A stretch of DNA of 64,000 nucleotides from the NCBI GenBank assembly GCA_028285545.1, contig JANQPA010000106.1:1-64000 (forward strand). The letters are read 5' to 3'. This DNA is from Saprospiraceae bacterium. GTDB lineage: Bacteria > Bacteroidota > Bacteroidia > Chitinophagales > Saprospiraceae. How positions within the stretch are numbered: the first letter of the stretch is position 1; each line of letters opens with the position of its first letter. The notes beneath the pieces were generated by a model. It did no database searches and had not been told where the DNA came from. It saw only the letters and a program-made list of their open reading frames with translations. This document shows positions 1 to 8,109 of this stretch, one piece after another. The translations under genes and the position numbers were made by a program.

Positions 1-103
1 TGCAACGGTAAAAAGAGGTACTCCTTTTGTCGAACGCTATAATTATGCATAGATTTTTTTTTAATAAACTCTTGCATGTATCATAGAATTCGGCCGGCAC
101 GGT

Positions 104-1096
104 TTGGTTCTTTTGTATCAACACAAAAGAACAAAGCTCTTCACTGATAAAGACGGTGATGGAGTGATCGAGATCTTTGAAAATGTAGATTCGAATGAGG
201 TCTTAAGTGAAAACCATTATTACCCCTTTGGGATGGATATGAATGGGGCCTGGATGAGTAATCAAGGGAGAGGGACGGATTATAAGTATAATGGAAAAGA
301 GTTAAATCAAGACTTTGGACTGGATTGGTATGATTATGGGGCAAGATGTTATGATGCGAGTATTGGGAGATTTACTGGAGTTGATCCGATTGCTGAACAA
401 TACGCACATGTGACTACCTACAATTATGCGGAAAACGAACCTGTAGGACATATTGATTTATGGGGGTTACAAAAAGCAGATCCTCCTGGTGCCAATTCTC
501 CTAATAATACAAAAGTTAAGCCCAAAAAAATCACAGGTGCAGATATTATCTCATTTCTCATTTGGACATGGGAAGCCAGAGCAAGGGAAGGTGTTCAAGG
601 AGATTCTCCTGGTGAAGCTGGATATAGAGATCCTACTAAAAAAGAAGATGATAAAAAGTCAAATCTTGACAAAACCCAACCCAAACAAGATTCCAACCAA
701 AATGATGAGGATGAAGATGATTTGCCAATCTATGTCGTCCCAGAAAGTATTACTCCTGAAATATATAAAAACACTGTTAAAGCATTGACAGTTGATGGAC
801 AACCAAGTATTTTAACCTATATGGGTACTGGCCCTGGAATGAGAAAGAAAAAGCGAAAGCAAAGATACGAAGCAGTGAAAGAAAAAAGAAAAGAAAATAC
901 AGATAGGACGAAATCTGTAGATGAATATCCATATGCTTCAACATTAGAAGGTGGAGCAGGTGCAACAACTAGAATAGTTCCTGTTTCCGAGCAAAATGAT
1001 CAAAAAGTTTTACTTAATAGATTTTATAGAACGGAATTAAAATACAGAAAAGGTGCAAGATTTAGAGTTGTTCCTGTACCCAAAAAGAAACCATAA
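104..1096 (+). pseudogene. RHS-family C-terminal tip with NucA/NucB-like nuclease toxin domain, 5'-truncated
   Basis: This is the last part of an RHS/YD-repeat polymorphic toxin. Residues about 40-120 hold the RHS core end: a HYYPFGM motif, a YNGKE motif, DYGAR.YD, GRF.GVDP and a final DLWGL, after which RHS proteins switch to a variable toxin. The tip (residues about 120-330) is charged, and from about residue 273 carries DEYPYAST..EGG followed by a VP..EQ..Q..L..FY pattern, which matches my memory of the NucA/NucB secreted DNase family; I infer a DNase toxin. A full RHS protein is usually well over 1000 residues. Here the frame is closed by a TAA at 65-67 and the only start is a TTG at 104 inside a palindromic repeat, so the gene is a displaced tip rather than an intact toxin. 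It overlaps the next gene by one base (TAATG), which fits toxin-immunity coupling. Whether it is still expressed is unknown. Confidence 0.8.
107..132. repeat. Palindromic repeat, copy 1 (10-bp stem, 6-nt loop)
   Basis: GTTCTTTTGT (107-116) and ACAAAAGAAC (123-132) form a perfect 10-bp stem. The same stem, with the same TTTG before it and a different 6-nt loop, occurs at 5416-5441. The homology to RHS proteins starts immediately after this copy, so it marks the break point of the truncated RHS gene. Confidence 0.8.
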
Positions 1097-1659
1097 TGAA
1101 TAAAAATTTGATAGAACTAGAAGGCTTGTTGAGAAAAATCAGACCAGGATTACTTAGTTCTTTAAATCCAGGAATTGGTGATGTGAATGAATATAAAACT
1201 AAATTACTGAATCTTAGTATTAATCCACCGGAATCTTTTTTTCAACTTTTCCAATGGAAAAATGGAACAAAATTCTCCGAGGAAAAACAACTTGGTGAGT
1301 TATACCTTATGCCATTAGGATTATTTCTTTCACTTGAAGATTCCGTAAAGATAAATAATGAAATTAAACACTGGAATAATAGCTTTTTCCCAATCTGTTC
1401 AAGTGAAGTAGGTGATTTTCTATTACTTAATTGTAATCATGATTCAGAAAAGTTTGGTTCCATTACGAATTATTCTTTCCATGACTTCCCTACAAATCAG
1501 CAAAAATATGATTCTATAGATTCAATGATAAATACCTTAATTAAGTGCTATTCTCAGAATATTTATTATTTGGATAGCAATGGTTTACTTGATTATGACG
1601 ATGAAAAAGAATTTGAAATTTCTGCAAAGTTGAATCCAAATTCAGATTATTGGGAATAA
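1096..1659 (+). CDS. SMI1/KNR4 (SUKH) family immunity protein
   Basis: A 187-residue acidic cytosolic protein with no signal peptide. The pattern LP..F..LF.W.NG near residues 37-57, the LMPLG.FLSL.D segment at about 70-85, the central FFPI.S...GDF..L segment and a tail rich in Asp/Glu with an N..SDYW ending are typical of SUKH superfamily immunity proteins, the commonest immunity class beside polymorphic toxins. Its ATG overlaps the stop of the RHS nuclease tip by one base, so the two are translationally coupled, and I infer that it neutralises that nuclease in the cytoplasm. The gene looks intact, unlike the toxin in front of it, so it could now act as an orphan immunity gene protecting against kin toxins. 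The SUKH assignment is by pattern only. Confidence 0.75.
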   Translation: MNKNLIELEGLLRKIRPGLLSSLNPGIGDVNEYKTKLLNLSINPPESFFQLFQWKNGTKFSEEKQLGELYLMPLGLFLSLEDSVKINNEIKHWNNSFFPICSSEVGDFLLLNCNHDSEKFGSITNYSFHDFPTNQQKYDSIDSMINTLIKCYSQNIYYLDSNGLLDYDDEKEFEISAKLNPNSDYWE

Positions 1660-1812
1660 GGTAGGGCTCATTATACAAATTCAATTTGTAGCCTTCCTCG
1701 AAAATTGACTTCCTCACTAAAAAGGGGAAGGCTACAATTGCACAATAACCCGCAATGGTTTTTGGTAACACTTCCTAAAGATTTATTGTATTTCTGAATA
1801 ACTCAAACCATG

Positions 1813-1833
1813 ACCACCGTCTTAGGCGGTGGT
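1813..1833 (+). terminator. Possible weak terminator hairpin
   Basis: ACCACCG and CGGTGGT form a 7-bp GC-rich stem with a 7-nt loop, followed by TTTTG. It lies about 150 nt after the immunity gene stop. The T-tract is short, so this is a weak candidate. Confidence 0.35.
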
Positions 1834-2042
1834 TTTGATGATAGAACAAAAACAAACTGAACGCCAAACATTCAACCTATTTTTTCTTATCTTTGAATTT
1901 CGACAACTCAAATGACAACTCAGGTGTTTTTCTGTTTATAAAACACTGTTTTTCAGTCAGTTACCGAAATAAATGTGGTCCAACTTGGATAATAACTTAG
2001 ACTATACTGAAAATAAGTATTTAGCCAATCTTGATATTAAAC

Positions 2043-2074
2043 AAAAAAGCCAGGCTACAAAGTCTGGCTTTTTT
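2043..2074. terminator. Bidirectional intrinsic terminator
   Basis: AAAAAAGCCAG (2043-2053) pairs perfectly with CTGGCTTTTTT (2064-2074), giving a GC core flanked by an A-tract on one side and a T-tract on the other. It sits between convergent genes, the plus-strand RHS-immunity pair and the minus-strand delta-60 repeat gene, and can end transcription from both sides. Confidence 0.75.
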
Positions 2075-2203
2075 GTTTTAACTTTACAATTCTTAAAACT
2101 GTCAACTCAAATGTCAACGCGGAGGTTTTTGAAATCTATAAAGCGTTGATTTTTAAAAGGTAAGCGAAGTTTTTGTAGACCCACTAGAACTACCCATCCC
2201 TTA

Positions 2204-4435
2204 TCAGTATTTCACAATCTTCTTTGTTTGACGTCTTCCATTTTCAAATATATCAAGATAAAAAACTCCTGCCGGCAAACTACTTAAATCTATCTGATTC
2301 AAAGAAGTGTTTAACCTTCCTTGAATACCTGTGGGCTGGCCCATTGCATTCCAAATGATAAAATTTAGAGGAAGTGTACTTACATTTCCTATATCTATTT
2401 TAAGAGGAGTATCGGCTACTGGATTGGGATAAATATTCAATTCAATAGCTAAGAATTGATCTGAGATGCTGGTAGTTACATCTTCAGAAAATTTAACCCT
2501 TGCAATCGATACGCCAGTACTATCATTTGTAAAGAACTGTCCTCCTACGTACATAGTGTTTTTGTCAATGACATAAGAAGAGACTGCTATACCTCTTGTG
2601 ACCGCACCTAAATCTGTTAGTTTATTCCCCAGGCTATCAATAAAAAAGCCCAGATTGCTTTTTTCTCCATTTAAAGTGGAAAAAGTGGCCGAAACAAAGA
2701 TGAAATTTGCTTTAACCTCATTTATATGCCTTATAGAACCAGGTCCAGAACTACCCTGGGCTTCAATAATATTAAAGTTCTCATCTAAGGTTCCGTCCTG
2801 ATTTAATTTATAAAGATAAGCAGTCCTGTCAAGGGTAGTCGATTCGTCATTAACAAAATATCCACCCGCCAAAATTTTTCCATCTGATAATACCTCGCCA
2901 TAACTAAGCATTAAATTCCTGCTAATCGTTGTGTCAAATTGAAAGGTAGTATCACGACCTCCTGTTGGTAATGCCTTAATCATGGATGCCTCCTTAGAAC
3001 CATCATATCGAATTTTACGTCCCAAAATATAGAATGATCCGTCTGATTGAGAAAGCAGATAATTATATCTGGTCAAATCTTCGGTATATTCCCTGTCAAT
3101 ATCAGAATAAATGGAACCATCTCGATTATAAATAACGGTGAATTGACTAGCGTTTTGACCAATTCTTACATGCGCCCCCGTCCCCCCAATGACTCTATCC
3201 TCATTAAGTACCTGAACTTTGCTAAAAGTTGGAGAATTCCCAAAAGCATATTGAATATCGTATCTATGCTTAGGAATGGGGAAACCATTTGGATCTGTTT
3301 GAGTTAAAGCAAATAACTGAGTAGAGTCCAATTGAATGGATCGATCTCTAGCACCGATGACCAAATTTCCATCTGAAAGACTTAAAACGTGATAGACGGT
3401 TTGTGTTTCATCACAGGCGGTCATAATAAAAGTAGAATCTATGCTTCCATTTTCGGTTAATCTTGCCAAATTATAGACAACGGTTTCATTTACTAAATCA
3501 AATATTCCACCAATAATAACTTTACCATCGTTTTGTCCAAAGATAGTCCAGACAATACCAGGATTCGTCATCTGGGCTTTAAAATTCTGATCTACTTCTG
3601 GTATTTCTCCAGAAAGATCTATTTTAGAAATACCCGTCTGAAATTTATTTCCAATAAATTTAAAGTTACCAACCAGTAAAATATTTCCATCTCTGGTTTG
3701 TTCCACATCAAGAATAGAATCATTAGGGGATAATGATGGAAATTGTTCGAGTTTATTACTTTTCAATGAATATTGGGCAATTCTTTTTCCAAATAATAAT
3801 AATGATTGACCATTAAGAACCTTGATTTGGTCAAAAGAATATTCTGTGTTTATTTGGGAAATCAGATCTCCTTCCTTGCTGAAAATATATAGTCTTGCAT
3901 TTAAGGGTGCCAATACAGCATATTTTTCAACATCCATTTGGACCACCTGATATTTATCAGGAAAATCGAGCATCTGCTTGATTTTGATAGGTAAGGCAGC
4001 AAATTTTTCAACTTGCTGGTTGTCCATTTCTGATCCGGACTTAAATACTTTATCTACTTCACCATTTGCTTTGAGCCACCATAAAAAGGGAGAAATCAAA
4101 TTCTTTTTGTTTTTGAATGTTCCTCCTACCAATACCTGACCATTTTCATAAACTTTTAACCTGTTTATCTCAAGGCTATTTTCGGAGTAAAAGTTAAATG
4201 ACTCATCCATGCTACCATCCGGATTTAGCTTTACCAGGGGCCTGTTTTTCGCCTCCTTTCCATTGATTTCTTCGAAATTTCCCGAAATCAAAATTTTATT
4301 ATCGGGAAAAACTTCTACTTGGTTGATTTTTGCAACTCTCTGAATTTTTGCACGAAATGTAGTATCTAAAATTTGCCCTGATAAGAGGCTAATGGAAAAA
4401 ACAGATAAAATTGAAAGAAGAAATGATTTTTTCAT
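2204..4435 (-). CDS. Delta-60 repeat protein with type IX secretion C-terminal sorting domain
   Basis: A 743-residue exported protein. Residues 1-20 are a signal peptide ending near SLLSGQ. The body is a chain of about 50-60-residue units in which phrases such as P.NKILI.G.F, LN.DGS.D..F, DGKI..GG.F and L...GS.D.TF recur; this is the delta-60 repeat pattern, which folds as beta-propeller-like blades. Residues about 665-743 are a Por-type sorting domain: IYPNP near the start, then LNQIDLS.LP.GVFYL and a KKIVKY end. Such domains direct proteins through the outer membrane by the type IX system, after which they are anchored or released. The gene stands alone on the minus strand. Its substrate or partner cannot be read from the sequence. 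Confidence 0.9.
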   Translation of the reverse strand: MKKSFLLSILSVFSISLLSGQILDTTFRAKIQRVAKINQVEVFPDNKILISGNFEEINGKEAKNRPLVKLNPDGSMDESFNFYSENSLEINRLKVYENGQVLVGGTFKNKKNLISPFLWWLKANGEVDKVFKSGSEMDNQQVEKFAALPIKIKQMLDFPDKYQVVQMDVEKYAVLAPLNARLYIFSKEGDLISQINTEYSFDQIKVLNGQSLLLFGKRIAQYSLKSNKLEQFPSLSPNDSILDVEQTRDGNILLVGNFKFIGNKFQTGISKIDLSGEIPEVDQNFKAQMTNPGIVWTIFGQNDGKVIIGGIFDLVNETVVYNLARLTENGSIDSTFIMTACDETQTVYHVLSLSDGNLVIGARDRSIQLDSTQLFALTQTDPNGFPIPKHRYDIQYAFGNSPTFSKVQVLNEDRVIGGTGAHVRIGQNASQFTVIYNRDGSIYSDIDREYTEDLTRYNYLLSQSDGSFYILGRKIRYDGSKEASMIKALPTGGRDTTFQFDTTISRNLMLSYGEVLSDGKILAGGYFVNDESTTLDRTAYLYKLNQDGTLDENFNIIEAQGSSGPGSIRHINEVKANFIFVSATFSTLNGEKSNLGFFIDSLGNKLTDLGAVTRGIAVSSYVIDKNTMYVGGQFFTNDSTGVSIARVKFSEDVTTSISDQFLAIELNIYPNPVADTPLKIDIGNVSTLPLNFIIWNAMGQPTGIQGRLNTSLNQIDLSSLPAGVFYLDIFENGRRQTKKIVKY

Positions 4436-4589
4436 AGGATTTAGTTTTTATTGAGTAAAAAAGAAAGAAGAAAAAGTACAAATGATAGAAGTACAATGAA
4501 ATTATAACCTAAAAAAGATAAAGGAGGTTCAGATAGGCAAGGAGGAAAAATGTCTTCTTATTCAAAAAAGAAAAAGAAAAAATATTTTG

Positions 4590-5152
4590 ATGATTAACAC
4601 TAAAATTAATATGATAAAAAGTATTGTAAATCACTATAAATCAATCTGGCTAGGTAATATGGAGGTAAGGAAATGGAAAGAAGGCCCTATTTACGAATTG
4701 CCTGAAGATTTTTGTATTCTAACATTTGCTCCAACTAGCACTCGAAAAATGTGGACTTATGCAACTTGTGGAATGTCAAGTATAAACACTAGAATTGAAC
4801 TTCATTTATTTTCAAAAAAAAGAATAACGCCCACATTGAGTTATTAACAACCATAGCTCATTATCATTTTTCAATTGAGAATGGGCTTAATCTATGGCAT
4901 ACGGTTAATTTTGGTCGACCCTGGGATAATAAATCAATTTGCACTTATGGATTAATTTCTTTACCATATTTGGATGGCCCTGATATAGAAACTTCTTTAA
5001 TCCAAGGCAATGAAATTAAATTTTATTGGCTAATTCCAATCACTGTGAAAGAGAAAGAATTCAAGACTAAGTATGGTATAGAAGAATTAGAAAAAGAATT
5101 TGATAAAATAGAGTTAGATTATTTAAAAACAAACAGAAAAAGTGTTGTATAA
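4590..5152 (+). pseudogene. Suppressor-of-fused (Sufu) domain protein, split by a -1 frameshift at an A8 tract
   Basis: Two frames together encode one Sufu-type domain of about 187 residues. The first part (from ATG 4590; ATG 4611 is an alternative) contains LPEDFCILTFAP.STRKMWTYATCGMSS. In the -1 frame the protein continues HIELLTTIAHYHF, NLWHTVNFGRPW, YGLISLPYLDGP and the tail LEKEFDKI....NRKSVV, all in Sufu order. The switch falls in an AAAAAAAA run at 4814-4821; one extra A would restore a single frame, and the original frame stops at 4845-4847. Bacterial Sufu-domain proteins are a recognised immunity family in polymorphic toxin systems, which fits the RHS and SUKH genes upstream. The gene may be dead, phase-variable, rescued by ribosomal slippage (A AAA AAA is in the right register), or split by a sequencing error. 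Confidence 0.75.
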
Positions 5153-5274
5153 GTAACTTCGAAATAAAGACTACATCCTCCCCCACTGTCGGAACCACAG
5201 ATTAAACAGATTCCCTGATGACACGGATTTGATTTCCATTTTGAATTCGACTATTTTCAACTTAACCGGCCTTT

Positions 5275-5398
5275 AAATTAAGCCCGACGAAGTAGGCTCT
5301 CGAAGCGGCCGCACAAAATATTGTTTGAACCCGATGGAAATCGGGTGAGTTTATTTTGTGCAGCGAAGGGAGCCGTAGCGGAGTCGTTGGCTTAATTT
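5275..5398. repeat. Nested long palindrome (three stacked stems)
   Basis: Three pairs of arms are nested: AAATTAAGCC (5275-5284) with GGCTTAATTT (5389-5398), GCACAAAATA (5311-5320) with TATTTTGTGC (5352-5361), and CCCGAT (5330-5335) with ATCGGG (5340-5345). The layout suggests a folded RNA or a miniature mobile element. It is directly followed by the short palindrome shared with the RHS break point. Confidence 0.75.
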
Positions 5399-5415
5399 AG
5401 AGCCTTGGGTTTTTG

Positions 5416-5441
5416 GTTCTTTTGTGCCAAGACAAAAGAAC
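5416..5441. repeat. Palindromic repeat, copy 2
   Basis: GTTCTTTTGT (5416-5425) and ACAAAAGAAC (5432-5441) are identical to the arms at 107-132; only the 6-nt loop differs. Two copies within 5.4 kb, each at the edge of damaged or immunity-type genes, indicate a dispersed element. Confidence 0.8.
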
Positions 5442-5496
5442 AAGTTCTATAATTGACAAATTCCAATGAATAGATCAACAAAAAATATCTACCCTA

Positions 5497-6864
5497 TTAA
5501 CCCCTCTTCTCCTCCACCTCCGGCGTCAATCGCTTCTGCAATTCTTCCAAAGGCACTCCTTTCGTCTCTGGCATCATAAATAGAACAAAGACCAGTTGTA
5601 GCACCATCATCCCGGCAAAGAAAGCAAAAACGGGCCAGGGATTATCGGCAAAGATCCCTTTCTCTTCATCTATGAATAGAGGTGTAAGCAAGGTGATTAG
5701 GGCCGCAAAAACCCAATGAATACCCGAGCCCCAGGCCTGGCCAAAAGATCTTACCTTGTTTGGGAAAATTTCGGAAATAAACACCCAGATAACGGCTCCT
5801 TGACCGATGGCATGAGAGGCAATAAAGGCCAGTAAAAAGAACAATAAAAAACTAGAACTAGCTGCTGAATAGTAGGCCCAGGCTACCATAGATAAACTGA
5901 TGATATAACCTATAGAACCATAAAGCATAAGTTGTTTTCTCCCTGCTCGGTCAATTAAATACATTCCCAATAAGGTAAACAATAGATTGATCACACCAAT
6001 AAAAATGGAATTCCCTAAAGATTCTTTGGCTGCTAAGCCTGCTACCTCCAGTAATTCAGGAGCATAATACAAAATGAAGTTAATACCGGATAATTGATTG
6101 AAAAAGGCTATAAGAAAGGCCAGCATCAAAGGCTTTTTGTAAACAGCAGTAAATAAATTTGCTTTTTTTACGCTGGCAGACACAGATGCTTTTATGGCTT
6201 GTATTTCGGCTTCTATGTTTTTAATACCCATTTGCTCTAAAATGGTTTTGGCCTTGCCTTCATCCCCTTTTCTCAGGATCAACCACCTGGGGCTGGCCGG
6301 TACCCCAATGACCAATAGGGTATAAAGAACCGCAGGAATGGCTTCTACCCCCAGCATCCAGCGCCAATCATTGATGCCTCCGAATCCTTGTAATAGATAA
6401 TTGGAAAAATAGGCAATGAATATGCCTAAGACAATATTAAACTGATACAGTGCTACCAACCTACCCCGGCGATCTTCTGAGGAAATTTCCGAAATATAGG
6501 TTGGTGCAGCCACAGATGAGGCACCTACTCCCAACCCTCCAATAAACCTGAAAAATGAAAAACTATAAGGATCCCAGGCCAGTGCTGAACCCAGTGCAGA
6601 TATGGCATACAGAATTCCAATCCAAAATAAAGTCTTTTTTCGACCCAGTATCTGACTTGGATAACCAGCAAAAAGAGCACCAATTACCGTTCCCCATAAG
6701 GCCATGGACATGATAAAAGTTCCGTGAAAGATGGGGGAAATGGCAGTTGTATCCCACAAATCCTTAATCGGCTGGTTGGCTCCGGAAATAACAACAGTAT
6801 CAAAGCCAAATAAAAATCCTGCCAGGGCAACGGTGATAGACCAGTAGAGTAGTTTGTTTTTCAT
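5497..6864 (-). CDS. Sugar porter family MFS transporter
   Basis: A 455-residue inner membrane protein with about 12 hydrophobic helices, the usual size for the sugar porter branch of the major facilitator superfamily. Diagnostic motifs occur in order: GFDTVVISGA in helix 1, GRKK in the loop after helix 2, EDRRGRLVALYQ after helix 4, PASPRWL after helix 6 (family form PESPRWL), NQLSGIN..LYYAPE in helix 7, DRAGRK in the loop after helix 8, and PETKG.PLEEL at the end. It should bring a hexose or pentose across the inner membrane, probably with protons; the sugar cannot be told. The gene is single and has its own good promoter at 6900-6929. Its neighbours give no pathway. Confidence 0.93.
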   Translation of the reverse strand: MKNKLLYWSITVALAGFLFGFDTVVISGANQPIKDLWDTTAISPIFHGTFIMSMALWGTVIGALFAGYPSQILGRKKTLFWIGILYAISALGSALAWDPYSFSFFRFIGGLGVGASSVAAPTYISEISSEDRRGRLVALYQFNIVLGIFIAYFSNYLLQGFGGINDWRWMLGVEAIPAVLYTLLVIGVPASPRWLILRKGDEGKAKTILEQMGIKNIEAEIQAIKASVSASVKKANLFTAVYKKPLMLAFLIAFFNQLSGINFILYYAPELLEVAGLAAKESLGNSIFIGVINLLFTLLGMYLIDRAGRKQLMLYGSIGYIISLSMVAWAYYSAASSSFLLFFLLAFIASHAIGQGAVIWVFISEIFPNKVRSFGQAWGSGIHWVFAALITLLTPLFIDEEKGIFADNPWPVFAFFAGMMVLQLVFVLFMMPETKGVPLEELQKRLTPEVEEKRG

Positions 6865-6899
6865 AATGAAAATGGGTGCTATGGATGTTGGTTTTTACA

Positions 6900-6929
6900 C
6901 AATATAGAATAAACATGAAACATCCCAAA
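6900..6929 (-). promoter_or_regulatory. Bacteroidota-type promoter of the sugar porter gene
   Basis: Read on the minus strand, TTTG (-33 box, 6929-6926), a 19-nt spacer and TATATTG (-7 box, 6906-6900) match the Bacteroidota primary sigma consensus (TTTG / TAnnTTTG) well. The -7 box lies 36 nt before the ATG. Confidence 0.6.
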
Positions 6930-7525
6930 TTTTGGAGGGCTGCCAAATTGAGTATTAAATCATTAAAATAAGGGGAAGTAGATAGAAATAAGCTCTGACG
7001 ATACCGTCAAAGCGATTATAAATTAGAAGTGATTGTAAAAAACAATCTACTTCTACTTATTTCAGGAGCCAAAGGCGACGTTATAACTACCTTATTTCCC
7101 TACATTTAAATGAATGCTTCAAATTAACCAAGGGAGAAGACCTTGGTTAGAGATAAGAAAAATAAATGCTCTGGAAGTGCTTAACAAGATCAATGCTGAC
7201 CCTGTTAAGCCCCTCCAGGGCACATAATAATGCATGAATCTATGCCCAGGGCTATTAGCCCAGGGCAAATGCTATGTTTGCCTTCCAGGCAAATGAATTG
7301 TCAATAGGCTATTTTGATTTAGCTCCTGTTTCGCATATGTTGTCTTTTTATTTTGTAAAAGAGCAAAATAACCTCGGATTGAGTATTAAAACATAAGATT
7401 ATTAAATCTACTTGACAATTTGTCTCTATTTATTTCAATTTATCTCTATCTGTTTCTACTATTGAAAAATTAGGCATTGGCGATAACTCATATTTATTTT
7501 GCTTGCTATTGCTACAAATCAGCCC
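6930..7525. other. Long intergenic gap, no gene seen
   Basis: Besides the REP-like cluster at 7167-7293 this gap has smaller hairpins: TGACG/CGTCA around 6997-7009, and an imperfect 13-bp stem (TAGAAGTGATTGT at 7024-7036 with its near-complement at 7042-7055). From 7380 to 7470 it is AT-rich, with repeated TATTTATTTC / TATCTCTATC words. No reading frame with coding character is present. Confidence 0.55.
7167..7293. repeat. Cluster of three REP-like palindromes
   Basis: Three palindromes follow one another. The first pairs about 20 nt at 7167-7186 with 7203-7222 (imperfect, centred on GCTTAACA/TGTTAAGC and CTGGA/TCCAG). The second, 7243-7267, is a 25-nt near-palindrome with arms TGCCCAGGGCTA and TAGCCCAGGGCA. 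The third, 7277-7293, pairs TTTGCCT with AGGCAAA. The CCAGGG-type words and the row of hairpins resemble REP/BIME elements of Bacteroidota genomes. Confidence 0.65.
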
Positions 7526-8101
7526 CTATTCTATTTTTTCCCACCTTACGATGATATCACCCTTTTCATATTGGTTTGATTCTTCATGATAATAATAAGC
7601 ATGCCATTGAAACGCACTCCTGTTATCGTTTACCCATTCCCAGATTTCTTTGTATTGATAATTTTCATTTTCCGGACAAGGACCGAAGTAACGACTTATA
7701 TTTTTATTGTTATCCAATTCATAATATCCCAAATAGGTGTTTCCATTAGAAACATTATTCTCCATCATTTTTATCCTAATACCTACTGGATCAGGGATGA
7801 TAAAACCTTGTACTAAAAGAGTGGTATCTCCAGTTTTCGGACGATCTACATCATAAATTGTCAATGATAGGAATAAATCATCGCCATCCAGTTTTATTTC
7901 CATTATTTGAGGCTTCAATTCGGGATTGAATTTTTGGATCATTGGATGATTTCGGTATTTTTCATCTAGATGGGATTGCCACTTGCCCGTCCAGACTGCT
8001 AAATCATGGGTTGTGAGCTGATTTTTTTCTTTTTGTCCAAACACAGAGATCGTTTGAATTAAAAAGAAGGCAATTAATATTAGACAGGTGTATCTTTTCA
8101 T
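7526..8101 (-). CDS. Secreted lipocalin-like protein, fourth of a row
   Basis: About 191 residues from the ATG at 8101, preferred over an upstream start at 8128 because it begins a clean signal peptide (MKRYTCLILIAFFLIQ...VFGQ). The mature part starts with LAVWTGKWQSH, a G.W motif like that of the neighbouring proteins, then a run of beta-strand-like segments (IMEIKLDGDDLFLSL, YLGYYELD, AFQWHAYYY) ending IIVRWEKIE. This is the look of a small lipocalin-type beta-barrel in the periplasm or outside the cell. It starts 8 nt after the previous gene and closes a four-gene minus-strand row. The ligand is unknown, and I did not recognise a precise family. Confidence 0.65.
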   Translation of the reverse strand: MKRYTCLILIAFFLIQTISVFGQKEKNQLTTHDLAVWTGKWQSHLDEKYRNHPMIQKFNPELKPQIMEIKLDGDDLFLSLTIYDVDRPKTGDTTLLVQGFIIPDPVGIRIKMMENNVSNGNTYLGYYELDNNKNISRYFGPCPENENYQYKEIWEWVNDNRSAFQWHAYYYHEESNQYEKGDIIVRWEKIE

Positions 8102-8109
8102 TTCACAAT

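Larger units (their letters stand above)
1660..2203. other. Intergenic gap with three hairpins and a diverged direct repeat
   Basis: I see no gene here. The gap holds an imperfect inverted repeat (TTGTAGCCTTCC at 1686-1697 with GGAAGGCTACAA at 1726-1737), a small hairpin at 1813-1833, a strong bidirectional terminator at 2043-2074, and two diverged copies of a roughly 65-nt tract beginning CAACTCAAATG (about 1911-1975 and 2102-2168). The direct repeat may be a remnant of a mobile or recombination-related sequence, but nothing else of such an element is visible. Confidence 0.5.
5153..5496. other. Intergenic gap filled by a composite palindromic repeat
   Basis: No gene is seen between the convergent Sufu-domain gene and sugar porter gene. 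Most of the gap is taken by the nested palindrome at 5275-5398 and the short palindrome at 5416-5441. Neither has a clear T-tract, so I list them as repeats rather than terminators, although they could also stop transcription. Confidence 0.6.

Noticed and set aside
1541-1771. Minus-strand frame of 76 codons over the end of the immunity gene
   Set aside because: Overlaps the immunity gene and the following hairpin; no similarity or typical composition.
5275-5441. rRNA, tRNA or riboswitch
   Set aside because: The stems do not fit a cloverleaf or any riboswitch class I know; the shared arm with 107-132 supports a repeat element.
7233-7293. Intrinsic terminator after the lipocalin row
   Set aside because: The palindromes lie more than 200 nt past the last stop at 7526, carry no T-tract and look like REP elements instead.
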